Source: Aristolochia californica
Taxonomy: Eukaryota > Streptophyta > Magnoliopsida > Piperales > Aristolochiaceae
Direction of reading: 5' to 3'
Assembly (NCBI GenBank): GCA_029961685.1
Contig: JARWKL010000010.1
Span: forward strand, 7,275,931 to 7,339,930
Length of the DNA stretch: 64,000 nucleotides
Shown piece by piece: positions 22,863 to 33,623 of the stretch. The notes under the pieces are model-generated. The model was given only the letters and a program-made list of their open reading frames with translations. It searched no databases and was not told the origin of the DNA. The translations under genes were made by a program, and so were the position numbers. Each line of letters begins with the position of its first letter. Position 1 is the stretch's first letter.

Positions 22863-25736
22863 TTTTTGAATTTAGAATCCCATGATTAGATCCGCAAGCA
22901 AAGTAAGGGATGGAGAGGAGAAGAAAAAGAGAAAATAATAGAAGAAGGGAATGGAAGGCAAAGAGAGAACAGAGGTAGAAAAGACAGAAAGGGAGATAGA
23001 GAGAGCCTTTAGGCTAAGAGACAACTTGGACGAATTGAGAGAAGGGGAGAGAGCTTGGTACTCTACCCCAATCTAAGGGCCTCTATTTATAGTTTTTGAG
23101 AGGATGTTACAATGTCTATAATGTCGTTAGGACTATAAACTTTACATAAGAAAAGACGTAAGTAGACTTTTTATCCTTGACTAATTACATCCTTGTGCCA
23201 TCTTTATGGGATGACTTCTTATTTACCATCATGCTACATCTCTTGGACGTGAGCCTTCTCCTTGGTCGTGTAGGCTTGAGGTCATCTTCTAACACTCCCC
23301 CTCAAGCTAGGGGGGTGAGAAAACATCATAAATACCCAACTTGCTGCAAATGGTGGATAAGATCTTGTGAGTCATTGGCTTTGTAAGGATGTCTGCAACT
23401 TGTTCTTGTGATATAAGTTTGACGGATAATATGCCCGTTTGGATTTTTTCCCGTATTGTTACAATATGGGACCCACCATGAGGACGTGTGATGCCAAGAA
23501 GAATCCTCACCCAAGCTAAGAGATAAGAGGCACAAACTGGAATAAGTTAGAAGACTTGAAGATCAAGTGGGACCCACAAAGATACCATGAGCTGGTAATC
23601 TTATCAATATGAGCTGGAAGATCATGTGGGACCCACAAAGATAAGACCACCAACCGGCCTCCTCTCTTATGTCACGTGATTGAAGAAGAGTTAAGAGTTC
23701 AAGTTATATTAGACCTCTAGTAGATTGTGTTATCTTTTCATGATAGACTTACCTTAGAGAGTTAGAGTTGGAATGTAATTAGAAGACTTAAAGGTTAATT
23801 GTATAAGGACTCTATCACTTCCTCTACTATAAATAGAGGTGTTGTAATTTGGAATTAATCAAGTTCTACAATTATTTCTTGAGAAAATCTCTCTCTCTCT
23901 CTCTCTCTTTGCTTCGTGCACGCCCTTCTTCTCTTCTTCTCTTCTCTCTACCAGAGAGCTTTCCTCCCTTTTCTTATTCTTCTTTCTCTCTTATCTTACT
24001 CAGAATATTGGGAAAGGGATCCAAAATCCAACATGTATAAAGTGACAATCTACCTCAATATATTTTGTTCTTTCATGGAAGATCGGATTCAAAGTGATAT
24101 GGATAGCCGCTTGATTATTGCAATGTAGATCCATAGAAGCTCCTATATAGAATCCCATTTCTATGAAAAGGGATCTGATCCATAAAAAACTCACTAACTG
24201 TGTGTGCCATGACTATGTATTCTACTTCTGCACTGAACCTTACCACCACATTTTGCTTCTTGGTTCTCCATATAACCAAGTTTCCTCCAACCATTGTATA
24301 GTACCTAGAAGTGGACTTTCTATAATCCGGGGATCCAGCCTAGTCTATATCCGAGAGCCCTTCTATGTTGAAGTGACCATGTTTTTAATAGAGAAGCCCT
24401 ATTCCTGGAGCTTCTTTCAAATATCATAATATTCTTTCCAAAACTTGCCAATGAGTAAGTTGTAGTTTGTGTATGTATTGACCTACCACACTTACTGCAT
24501 GATATATCCAGTCTTGTTATACAGAGGTAAATAAGTTTTCCTACATATCTTTGATATTTCCCAATATCCACGTTTTCTCCAAAGCTTGTAGATAGCATGG
24601 TATTGAATCCGTAGGGGTGTTTGCTGGTCTACACCCTATCATTCATGTCTGTTCAAGTAGATCAATGACATATTTTTTCTGAGATAGTATGATCTCATGC
24701 TTGGACTGTAAGACCTCTATACCTAGAAAATATTTTAGTAGTCCAATGACTTTTTTTTTAACTCTTCACACACCTTCTTTTTGGCCTCTTGAATGCCATA
24801 TGAATCGCTAGTGGTTAAGACAATATCATCTACCTAGACTGCCAGAAGTACTTTTCCTCTGGGAGTGTCTTTAAAAATACAGAGTGATCTTCTTAGCATC
24901 TATGAAATCCATCCCATATCAGTGCTTAGCTAAATTTATCAATCCACCCACGAGGAGACTATTTCAGATCAAATAGAGATTTTCTCAATCTTCATACCGA
25001 CTCCCACTCAACCAAAAATCTAAGTGGTTGTTGCATATATATTTCTTATTTTAGGTCCCCATTTCAAGAAAGCATTTTTCTGATCAAGTTGATATATTGG
25101 CTAGGAGGAATTAGTAGCAAGGGATAACAATATACGTACCAAGTTCAATTTGGCCACCGAAGAGAATGTTTCTTCATAATCAATTCCATGGCATTGAGTA
25201 TAGCCTTTGGCAATGAGGCATGCCTTAAGGTGAGCAGTCGATCCATCAGGATTTTATTTAATAGTATATACCCACTTATAACCAATGAATTTCTTTTCTG
25301 AAGGAAGAGGAGCTAGACTCTATGTTTGATTCTCATATAGTGCTTGTGTTCTTCTTCCATTGTCACCTTCCATCCTACATGCCTCGGAGCCTCATAATAG
25401 GACTGTGATACAGAGAAGGAAGACTAGATGCAAGAAATTGACAACATGAAGAGGAAAAATAATGGTGAGACACAAAATTAGATATGGGGTGAGAAGTAGA
25501 GGGCCTACTACAAGTCCTAGGTTATTTCCTTAAGGTTATAGAGAAAGTAACATATTGTGGTCCAAATGGAACAAGAGTAGGTGGAGATGGACTTACCTTG
25601 GTGGGATCCATAAACTCCGCAGGTATGGTATCTACCAATGCTTCAAGGGAATGAAGAGTATCCGTAACACGAGGCACAACTGGTCGAGGACAGGCTTGTA
25701 CATAGGAGAGACCCAGAGGGAAAAAAGTCAACACTA
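22863..25736 (-). pseudogene. Copia element F: 3' LTR and broken RT-RNase H
   Basis: The 3' LTR is about 22863-23294 (- strand TGTTAGAAGATGACC), with CTCCCCCTCAAGC beside it. On the - strand, pol then reads from reverse transcriptase (active site region with VDDIVLT kept but a stop one codon before) through GENVDIGKYQRYVGKLIYLC to RNase H (CNNQAAIHITLNPIFHERTK, ADILTKPMTHKI) and ends CSKLGIYDVFSPP. It has many stops and frame changes. RNase H is interrupted by a solo B LTR at 23457. Sequence upstream of RT, and the 5' LTR, are missing; 25737-25836 holds nothing recognisable. Confidence 0.82.
23457..24033 (+). mobile_element. Solo LTR of copia B
   Basis: 577 bp from TGTTACAATATGGGACCC to CCAAAATCCAACA, matching the B1 and B3 LTRs, including the CT repeat (23890-23910) and the CTACTATAAATAGAGG promoter motif. 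The flanks are CGTAT and TGTAT, a 5-bp duplication with one change. It sits inside the RNase H sequence of copia F, which resumes in the same sense on both sides. Confidence 0.85.
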
Positions 25737-26655
25737 ACTTAATAGTAATTTTTTTATTAATAACTAGTTTTTAGAATATTGGAAAATGTGCTATATATAC
25801 TCAACTTGATCCAAACTTGAAGACATGCTTGCTCATTGTTGGAAGACAAGGCCCAAACCCACACGATCAAGGAAAGCCCATATATTCAAGTGCATTAGAA
25901 GATGGGCCCAAACCCATAAGACCAAGGAAGACCAATGCAACCAAGAGATGTAGAAGATGGGCTCAAGGCCCACATATAAAAGAGAAGGCCCATAGGTCCA
26001 CATACAAGATGATAGGATGGTAAATAAAGGGTCATCTTATAAAGATGACATTGATGTAATTAATTTAAAGTTCCATGGTTAAAACCCTAAGTTCAAGGGT
26101 ATTATTGTAATTTAGTAGTTTCATTAATCAATAAATAGAGCTTTAGGGGGAGGGTTAAGAATATGTCCATAACCCTTCTTCCTCCAGTTTTCTCCTAATG
26201 GGTTTCTTTCCCTTTTTCTCCATGAGCTAAATTAATGGAATCCTGAAAATCAACATGGTATTATAGCTTTGATTTTTAGGACTTGGAGTATGGTTTTTAC
26301 AGATTCAGAAACATATTATTTTTATTTTTTCATATTTTTTTAGTTGGTGAAATTCGTGGTTTATTTTATTGGTATTGTTTTCTTTCTTCGGTTTATTTGT
26401 CTGCTAGAGTATGATGAGATCGAGTTCACTTTTTTTCTCTCATTAATCTGCCGCTGGTATTGTTTGCTTCCCACCTTGATAAACTGCCTTACCCTCTAGT
26501 GAGTCCATATTGCGCCAGCGTTTATGTTATCCTCCAATTGTTTACCAGCAAAGATAAGCCTCTGCTGGTCCGTAGTCAGCCCAACTACTTAGCCTTTGCA
26601 GTAATGGGGGTTGACAGCGCCGCCATGAAGAAAAAAAGATGTCTGCTTTGATCCC

Positions 26656-26754
26656 ATGGATCCCTTCTTGAAGGAAGGGCTTCAGAACCCTCGTCATCGC
26701 CTCACTGCTTTACGAATGGAGTTGGATATTCAGAAGTTCATGCATGGTTTCCCT
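26656..26754 (+). pseudogene. R3H-domain protein fragment captured in C'
   Basis: The frame reads DPFLKEGLQNPRHRLTALRM, ELDIQKFMHGF. In plant R3H (and R3H-SUZ) proteins, which bind single-stranded nucleic acid, the equivalent start of the domain is DPFLVEALQNPRHRLT-LRMELDIQ-F. The match ends after about 31 residues. The ORF stays open for 168 codons to 27162, but the rest (Gly/Arg-rich, ending at the C' palindrome and Harbinger insertion) is not recognisable. This is a fragment, not a working gene. Confidence 0.78.
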
Positions 26755-27932
26755 CGGAGGACGATGACGCCGAATTATGCAAGGAGTTGCCGTTTCTGGA
26801 TGGTTTCCGCCGAGAGTCCATCGGTGCCAAAAAAAATGATTAGTTCTGTCAAAGATTTTCCTCCCGAAGAGAAGGTTTTTTGTCGTTCTCTGTTCGGCAC
26901 CCAGGGAGGAAGACGACCGCTTTGTTCGGACGTTGCCGGGTTAGGAAACTCGAATCCAGCATCGTTGCCGGGTTGGTTGTCATCCCTAGCTGGAAAGCTC
27001 CTCAGCTGCTTCTCTGGGATTTATCTCTGCTCTATTTGGAAAGTTGTCGTTGCCGGAGTTGCCGTTGTAGAAGAGCTGAGCTCTGTTTCCGCCGAAGAAA
27101 CCGGGGAGGAAGATACTGTAGATATATCAAGTTTCCTAAGGGGGGGGGGGGGGGGGGAGTAACGTCCACAATGAACTTAAATTGAAGTGAAGAATTGAAT
27201 TGAAGTAAAATGAATTGATTCAAGTTCAACTCATGTTTGGGTGTTAGTATAGACGAGTTTAAGTGGCTGAAAAACAGATTCCAGTGTTAGTGCCCCCAAA
27301 TGAAAAATATGATATAAAAAAGAGAATAAGTAACATTTTATAATATACTTAAATAGAACATATACCTAAACATATAATTAACAAAAATAAACGTGGTTAC
27401 TACACTTATAAGTTATTTAACGTGTAGTATTAGAATATATTAATATCCTAATTAATGAAAAACTATATTATATTACTTAATGATTATAATTTATTATAAA
27501 TTAAAACGATAATTATGTGTGACTAGAATAAATTATACAAAGTTAATAAAAAAATAAAAAAATAACACAAGAGAATATAATAAATAAACCTAATGGTTTA
27601 ATTAATTATAAAAATTGGATAATTAAACAAATTAATGAATATAATTTATTATAAATTAATATACTAATTACGTGTGACTAGAATAAATTATTTAAAATAA
27701 ATAAAAAAGTTAAAAATAACATAAGTAAATATAATAAATAAATAAATTATTCTGTAATAACATAAGATATAGTTTAACATTAAAACTCACTATTTTAATA
27801 AAAAAATACATAATAAATAAATAAATATATTAATTTATCAATAAATTAATATACATTTAAATATTATTAATTAATAATATATTAAAAAATAAAAAATAAT
27901 GGTTTAATTAATTGGATAATTAAACCAATTAT

Positions 27933-27978
27933 GACGATGGTTTAATTTTTCCTAACTTAGGAAAAATTAAACATCGTC
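27933..27978. repeat. 46-bp near-perfect palindrome inside the Harbinger-type element
   Basis: The left arm GACGATGGTTTAATTTTTCC and its continuation pair with the right arm ending AACATCGTC, with one unpaired G and a single central C. The core CCTAACTTAGG is the same motif as the insertion site of the host element. It marks the boundary between the AT-rich and GC-rich halves. Confidence 0.85.
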
Positions 27979-28159
27979 TTCGTCTTCCTCTGCGGCGGGC
28001 TTGGCAACGGCGACGCTCCGACGGTACTCCGAGATGGAGAAAATAGGGAGGCCGAGAGAGAAGAGAGGCCGAGGGACTTTGGCCTCCCGTGCTCTACGAC
28101 TGAGGTCGAGAGAGGGAGGAAGGAGGGGGGGGGGGGAGGGGAGGGGGAGGGGAAAGAGA

Positions 28160-28560
28160 GAGAGGCCGAGGGGCTCTGCGACAGAGGCTCGACCTCCCGT
28201 GCTCTGCGACGGAGGTGGGGGCAGAGGGAGGAAAAAATACTTTGCTGAACGATCGCGGAGGGGAGGGTGGAGGGGGGGAGGTAGAGGGACTCTGCGACAG
28301 AGGCTCGGCCTCCCGTGCTCTGCGACGGAGGTGGGAGCAGAGGGAGGACGACCGACTGGGGTGGGGGCAGAGGGAGGAAAAAATACTTGGCTGAACGATC
28401 GTGGAGGGGAGGGGGGGAGGCAGAGGGACTCTGCGACAAAGGCTCGGCCTCCCGTGCTCTGCGACGGAGGTGGGAGTAGAGGGAGGACGACCGACTGGGG
28501 TGGGGGCAGAGGGAGGAAAAAATACTTCACGGAGGGAGCAGAGATCGTCTGGAGAGGCCG
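28160..28560. repeat. GC-rich tandem array, unit about 126-139 bp
   Basis: Three units begin near 28162, 28288 and 28427 with CTCTGCGACAGAGGCTCGGC or a one-base variant. Each runs through GTGCTCTGCGACGGAGGTGG and GGGAGGAAAAAATACTT. Units two and three share an extra GACGACCGACTGGGGTGGG block. The array gives spurious Arg/Gly-rich and Pro/Ser-rich reading frames on opposite strands. Confidence 0.85.
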
Positions 28561-29229
28561 ACGAGAGGGAGAGCAGAATAGCGAGGGGGGGGGGGGGGGG
28601 GGGATGCAAACGCGCGTCGCGCGTGGAAAGCTGATGATTCGCAAAATAGGTAGGAAACAGCTTTCCCCCGTTTTTGCCTGAGCGAATGAAATGGTGTAAT
28701 CTCACTTCAATTCAAGTCTTTCTACACTAACGCTATTTTTTAATGAACTAAGTAATGCGGGGAGAATTCGTTCCACTTCATTGTAGACTAACCCCCCCTA
28801 AGTTAGGAAACTTGATTTATTTGAGCGCCAGTTCAGCGCATGAGTTCTCTTGCAACCCGGACCGACTTGACTCGCTTTCCAACCAACCGTGACTTCTATT
28901 CCAAACCGAGTCAACTCGGTCAGGGTCAACTCGGGTACGGGTCAACCTGACATGGTCCACTTATTTTTTGCATTGGTATACTTGCCCAAGTTTATACATA
29001 TTTTGGCATGACTGGATTATTATTTTTGAAGCATTGATAGATTATTCCTTGGTCAGAATATTATTTAGAATAGATATGTGCATTAGATTATTTCATAGGT
29101 CATTTTACAAGGATTATTTTGGTTCATGTTAAATGGGCCCAAACCCATTTCAGTTGCTGCTATTGTGTCTCTTTTGATGAGACATTATTATTGAAGAAGA
29201 GGTAGTCTCGTACCATTATTTATTTTTTC

Positions 29230-29750
29230 CCGTAAAAAAATATAAAAATTATTTGTGGTTGGGAGTCCATGACGGAGGAACTTCATCCACGTCAAAAATA
29301 TCAAAATTATTTTTGGTTTGGAGTCCATGACGGAGGAACTTCATCCTCGTAAAAAATATCAAAAATATTTGTGGTTGGGAGTCCATAGTGGAGGAACTTC
29401 ATCCTCGTAAAGAATATCAAAAATATTTGTGGTTGGGAGTCCATAGTGGAGGAACTTCATCCCCATAAAAAATATCAAAATTTTTGTGCTTGGGAGTCCA
29501 TGACATATGAACTTCATCTCCGTAAAAAAATATCCAATTTTTTTGTGGTTGGGAGTCCATGACGGAGGAACTTCATCTCCGTCAAAAATATAAAAAATAT
29601 TTATGGTTGGGAGTCCATGACGGAGGAACTTCATCCCTGTCAAAAATATCAAAATTATTTGTGGTTGGGAGTCCATGATGGAGGAACTTCATCCCCATAA
29701 AAAATATAAAAAATATTTGTAGTTGGAAGTCCATGAAGGAGGAACTTATT
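29230..29750. repeat. 61-bp tandem array, about nine units, inside C'
   Basis: Each unit contains TGGTTGGGAGTCCATGACGG followed by AGGAACTTCAT and an A/T-rich spacer. Units recur every 58-62 bp from about 29250 to 29730. Family A interiors hold a two-unit version (TCATGGTATCCCAACCATGAT, read in reverse, near 8460-8590 and 14290-14400), so C' appears to have expanded a motif shared by both families. Confidence 0.85.
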
Positions 29751-30167
29751 ATTATATTTATGTTATTTCCCCCCATTAATATCATATATTACTCTACCAC
29801 TTGAGAGTCGTTGTCCTGTGGAGGGACACGGTGGTGGAGGTGACACTTCAGAGCAATGTCTTAGCGGCTAGGAGTGATTTACTTTCAATGATATTATACC
29901 AGCTGGGCTTCATAAACAAGAGAACCAACGTGAGGGGGAGTGTTGGAAGATGAAGGCATATTATACAAAAACGATTTTATACATCATTTGCAACAAGCTG
30001 GGAGTTCATACTGTTCTTTCACCCCCAACTTGAGGGGGAGTGTTGGAAGACAGGGCCCAGGCCCACACGACCAACGAAGACCCACATGTCCAAGTGTATT
30101 GGAAGATGGGCCCAAGCCCATAAGACCAAGGAAGACCCATGCAACCAAAGATGTAGAAGATGGGCTT

Positions 30168-30565
30168 TGTTAAGCACCTAGCCAATACATCCCAAAAGAC
30201 AGGCATAGTAGTAGCGGAAGACATAGGTACTTAACCCCTGGACCATAACATCACACCCCACCTTTGTGAGCCGACGTCCACGGTAGCCCACTCTAGCGAC
30301 AACCTACTCTAGCGACGGCCCACTCTAGCGACACTGGCCGGATCCGGGTTAAGTTCCTACGGCCTACCAGTAATTTTAATCTGGCCTTGAGGTCGCCCCC
30401 TCCGCTAGGTCGCCCCCTCCGCTAGGTTGCCCCCTCCAGGATTTGAATGTATGACGTGGGAGCCCGCTCTGATACCAAATGTTAAACACCTAGCCAATAT
30501 ATCCCAAAAGACCGGCCTAGTACGTGCAGAAGACATAAGTACTTAACCCCTGGACCATAATATAT
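30168..30565 (-). mobile_element. TRIM (terminal-repeat retrotransposon in miniature)
   Basis: Two direct repeats of about 86-88 bp, 30168-30255 and 30480-30565, both start TGTTAA(G/A)CACCTAGCCAAT and contain TACTTAACCCCTGGACCATAA. On the - strand a PBS TTGGTATCAGAG follows the right-hand repeat (complement at 30468-30479), and a purine tract (complement CCCCACC) precedes the left-hand one. Interior about 224 bp, non-coding, with repeated GGTCGCCCCCTCCGCTA. The flanks do not match: C' LTR is on the left and copia B2 pol on the right, so the insertion was followed by, or accompanied, a deletion or recombination. Confidence 0.78.
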
Positions 30566-31532
30566 AGCCCCCCTTGTTCACAGCCTCCACCAATCATCTG
30601 CTTCGTTATAAGATCCTGAAATACACATGAAGTGGGTGAGAAGGTGATAGAGCAATTAAAATACTTTGTCAACTGACTAACAGATAACAAATTCAAAGAG
30701 AAGGTAAGAACAAATAGAATATCAGTGAACGAAAGTGATGGTGTAACAGAGTGTTATGGACTCAATAACACTGAGTCATTTACTTTACTTTTATTATTTA
30801 TGTTGCTTTTAATTTCAAATTTTATTGATTTGTAATAAGACTTAAAGGTAGGGGTAGAATTGGGTTTTATAACCCTAACCTATGTTGATGTTAATTACCC
30901 TATTTAAGGGGTAAGGATGGAGAAATAAAGCAAGTTCAGAATTAGCATAATCTAGGGTAATTTAGGTTCCTTCTAGGCTCTCTATTCTAGGGTTCTTGGT
31001 GTGAACTCTCTTGGGGGTTTGCTGCATCCATTGGGGAGTCTTTGAGGAGATCTTGGAAGGAAAAGGAGAAGGAATCAGCCTTCTCTTCCATGCTACAATA
31101 GTCATCCATCTCTTTCACGAACTAGCAGTGAGGGAAGGAGGATTTGCGTGAGCCTTAGTATCAAGAAAGGGATTTTTGAGTTGCTGAATTGAAGGAGGTC
31201 TTCAAGAGATATTTTTATCTATCTTTTCCGAGTTTAGAAGAGCTAGAGATTACCCTCTTTACATTCAGCATTGGTAGTTGCATGAATTCAGAAACCCTAT
31301 TCATTGACATGAGGAATAAAGTGGGGTTTCATAATTGGATCCTTAAAACAGTCTCTTGATTGAATTGGTGCATCTATAATTGAGAAAAGGAAACTCCTTT
31401 TCAATTAGAACGTGAAAGGAGAAGTATAAGAGAGTTCTTTTCACAAAAAACGTGATAAGAAACCCTCAAACAGTGCTGGATTCATATTCAACTCGCCAAG
31501 TTACTAGATCCATGGCTAGGGACCATAACAAC

Positions 31533-31874
31533 TTGGTATCAGAGAAGGGTAACCCAGCAGAGAGAAGCACCAATGAATACTTTGAATTACTTAAAAGAAA
31601 ATTTAATATTGTCCTAGAGAGGTTCTCAAAAATTGATATCGATATGGAGACCTTGAAGGGAAGGATGGATAGCATGGAGAATGGTCTAACTACTGGCAAG
31701 AAATTTGCTGCATTGGAGGAGAAGTTCACTCTCAGTTTGGAAACTTTGAAAGGAAGGATGGATAGCATGGAGACTGGTCTGAGCACTGGCAAGAACCCAA
31801 TTCTGGGAGACCATTCGCAGATCAGAGGGGAGGATGAGTTTACTAGACACACGAGTTTCTTTGGTCAGCAATGA
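31533..31874 (+). pseudogene. Gypsy E gag N-terminal region
   Basis: An open frame from the PBS to 31874 with a duplicated segment: ETLKGRMDSME occurs twice about 37 residues apart, each followed by GL(S/T)TGK. This is the coiled, charged N-terminal region seen in gag of several plant gypsy elements, and no capsid core or zinc knuckle is present. It ends at a TGA just before the D LTR fragment, so it is a remnant. Confidence 0.5.
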
Positions 31875-31889
31875 CCCTTCATTCCGGGC

Positions 31890-33235
31890 TAAGAGTAATG
31901 AGAAACGAAAGCATTGAAGTATTAAGAATTAGGTTAAATCTAGCGTAAAGAGGCTTAGAGTTCTCCTCAACGAGCTCTAGGGTTTTCAAGCTTCCCTTTG
32001 GCTTGATCTTTCGTTTTCGTTCTCCATGTCTTCCTTCAATCCTTACTATCCGTACGGTAATCCATGGCAGATTGTAGATTCCCCCAAAGAATCCATGTGT
32101 CAGATCCGGGACCGTAACAACTGGTATCAGAGTGGGAACACATTAATATCAAAGCAGGGTTCTCCAACGAAAATCAGCAAAAGTGAATTACTGGAGTTGA
32201 TCCTCAGATGTCAAGCAAATAATGACAAAAAAATTGATGAGATGTTTGAAAGGTTCTCTAAATTTAATCTCGATATAGAGAGGTTGAATGGGAGGATGGA
32301 CAACATAACAAGTTTAACGAGTGGAAGGAACATGACACCGGCCCAAAACGGAGGGGGAGATGAGTTTGCTGCGAGAGAGAAACTCGCTACTGAAGTCGCT
32401 TGACATGTCTTGGAAGGGCAGGAGACGCAAGAAATCAGAGCGCCCCCTGTCTCTTCAGCGGCGATGAAATCCGAAATTGGGGACACAAATATGAAATTGG
32501 ACTCCAAATTTCCAAAATTTGATGGCAGAGACCCGGCAAATCCAAAATCGGAGGGGTTTTCTGCTAACACCTCGTCGGCATTGGACAAATTGGGTGAGAC
32601 CTCAAATCCGAATTCACACCAATAAGGTTCACGGCAAGCAAAACACCTTGTCAAACAGGAGAAGGTAATATTTCCGGTGCTTCTTCCGATCGGGATGTGT
32701 TTCGGAGAGCACTCTGTATTGGAAAAATTCAAAGCGGCGATGCCTCAGAGGACTTCTCTTTGTCACCGGAGAAGCAGGAGATCTCATCGGTGCCGTAGGC
32801 AAAATTTCCGCAAGGGGTCTCTGTTCCAGGGGGGCCAACGGGCTGCGATTCGCCACCGGAGTAGCAGGAGACTCCGTCAGAGAAATTTTTGCCCTGTTCG
32901 GGGCCGTGAGGACGGAAGGTGACCGTCGCCCACCTTCGTCGGTGCCGTGAGGGAAGGAGTAGCTATCGAAAAGGTTTCTGCACTTACCAACGGCCGCTAT
33001 GTTCGGGATCGGCAGGAGGATACGGTAAGTTTCCGATTTCCGCAGAAGACTCGTCGGCGAAATTTTCGCCGAAGGAAGAAGATGGGTTTCGATTCAAATT
33101 TTCCTAAGTTAGGAAAATTTGATGAGCGCAGGAAACAGAGTCGCACGCCGGACCGGGTTTCTTGAAACGAGTCAACCCAGGCCAACTCGGACAGGGCCAC
33201 CCAAAACACAAAAAAAAAAAAAAATACAAAAAAAA
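31890..33235 (+). mobile_element. Gypsy D fragment: LTR end, PBS and gag, then palindrome region
   Basis: 31890-32119 is the 3' two-thirds of a D LTR, matching the complement of 63715-63950, ending GATCCGGGACCGTAACA. PBS TGGTATCAGAG follows at 32122. Gag reads ELLELILRCQANNDKKIDEM, FSKFNLDIERLNGRMDNI, then after a stop SKFPKFDGRDPAN, which resembles the conserved start of gypsy capsid. Beyond 32630 the sequence is GC-rich, has no recognisable family, and contains the palindrome TTTCCTAAGTTAGGAAA at 33102-33118. Confidence 0.7.
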
Positions 33236-33569
33236 AAAGAAGGTAATTCCTCTTCTTTTTCCTTCCAAGATCTCCTCAAAGACTCCCCAATGGATGCAGC
33301 AAACCCCCAAGAGAGTTCACACCAAGAACCCTAGAATAGAGAGCCTAGAAGGAACCTAAATTACCCTAGTTTATGCTAATTCCGAACTTGCTTTATTTCT
33401 CCATCCTTACCCCTTAAATAGGGTAATTAACATCAACATAGGTTAGGGTTATAAAACCCAATTCTACCCCTACCTTTAAGTCTTATTACAAATCAATAAA
33501 ATTCAAAATTAAAAGCAACATAAATAATAAAAGTAAAGTAGATGACTCAGTGTTATTGAGTCAATAACA
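33236..33569 (-). mobile_element. Gypsy E LTR piece, inverted
   Basis: On the - strand it starts TGTTATTGACTCAATAACAC and matches the first 330 or so bases of the E LTR at 30752-31085, then ends at A/T homopolymer runs near 33210-33236. The sequence to its right, again on the - strand, is the gypsy polyprotein end and polypurine tract. It is therefore a 3' LTR lying in the opposite sense to the E LTR 2.5 kb to the left. Confidence 0.8.
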
Positions 33570-33623
33570 TCTGCCCCCCCTTGGAGATCGAGCTTGTCCT
33601 CAAGCTCAGAAGCTGGGTAGACC

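Larger units (their letters stand above)
27140..28798. mobile_element. PIF/Harbinger-type element with TAA duplication
   Basis: It starts with a G-run then AGTAACGTCCACAATGAA; the right end in reverse complement reads a G-run then TTAGTCTACAATGAA. TAA lies at both edges (27137-27139 and 28799-28801). Removing one copy restores the palindrome TTTCCTAAGTTAGGAAA, which is found unoccupied at 33102-33118 and 45658-45674. The AT-rich left half (27291-27930) matches 3895-4600 near the transposase remnant. The right half is a GC-rich tandem array. There is no transposase, so it is non-autonomous (MITE-like, 1659 bp). Long ORFs on both strands across the GC-rich half are composition artefacts. Confidence 0.8.
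25837..30167 (+). mobile_element. Non-autonomous LTR element C' carrying an R3H fragment
   Basis: The 5' LTR is 25837-26255 (419 bp, ends AAAATCAACA), followed by PBS TGGTATTATAGC at 26256. The 3' LTR starts at 30041 after GAGGGGGAG and is cut at 30167 by the TRIM. The interior has no gag or pol. It holds an R3H-domain fragment (26656-26754), a Harbinger-type insertion (27140-28798), a 61-bp tandem array (about 29230-29750) and, just before the 3' LTR, a copia pol C-terminal remnant. A second GAGGGGGAGTGTTGGAAGATG string at about 29934 precedes the true one by some 107 bp, as in family A. Confidence 0.8.
30752..33623. mobile_element. Rearranged gypsy block (families E and D) with inverted LTRs
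   Basis: The block runs: E 5' LTR in + sense 30752-31530, PBS TTGGTATCAGAG 31533-31544, E gag start to 31874, a D LTR fragment and D gag from 31890, then an E LTR piece in - sense 33569-33236, and finally the E 3' internal tail in - sense (complement of GAGCTTGAGGACAAGCTC) to 33623. A 13-bp direct repeat, TGGTGTAACAGAG/TGGTGTAACAAAG, flanks it (30739-30751, 33624-33636); both are B2 pol sequence. This is not a normal LTR-interior-LTR order. Confidence 0.7.

Noticed and set aside
23880..23912. CT repeats at 23888, 35888 and 41050 as independent microsatellites
   Set aside because: They are part of the copia B LTR and occur at the same position in each copy.
27957..28705. Long open frames (up to 226 codons) on both strands of the GC-rich block
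   Set aside because: They are Arg/Gly-rich on one strand and Pro/Ser-rich on the other, arise from a GC-rich tandem repeat and G-runs, and match no family.
29230..29750. CRISPR-like regular repeats
   Set aside because: Repeats of 61 bp are contiguous with no unique spacers, in plant retroelement sequence.
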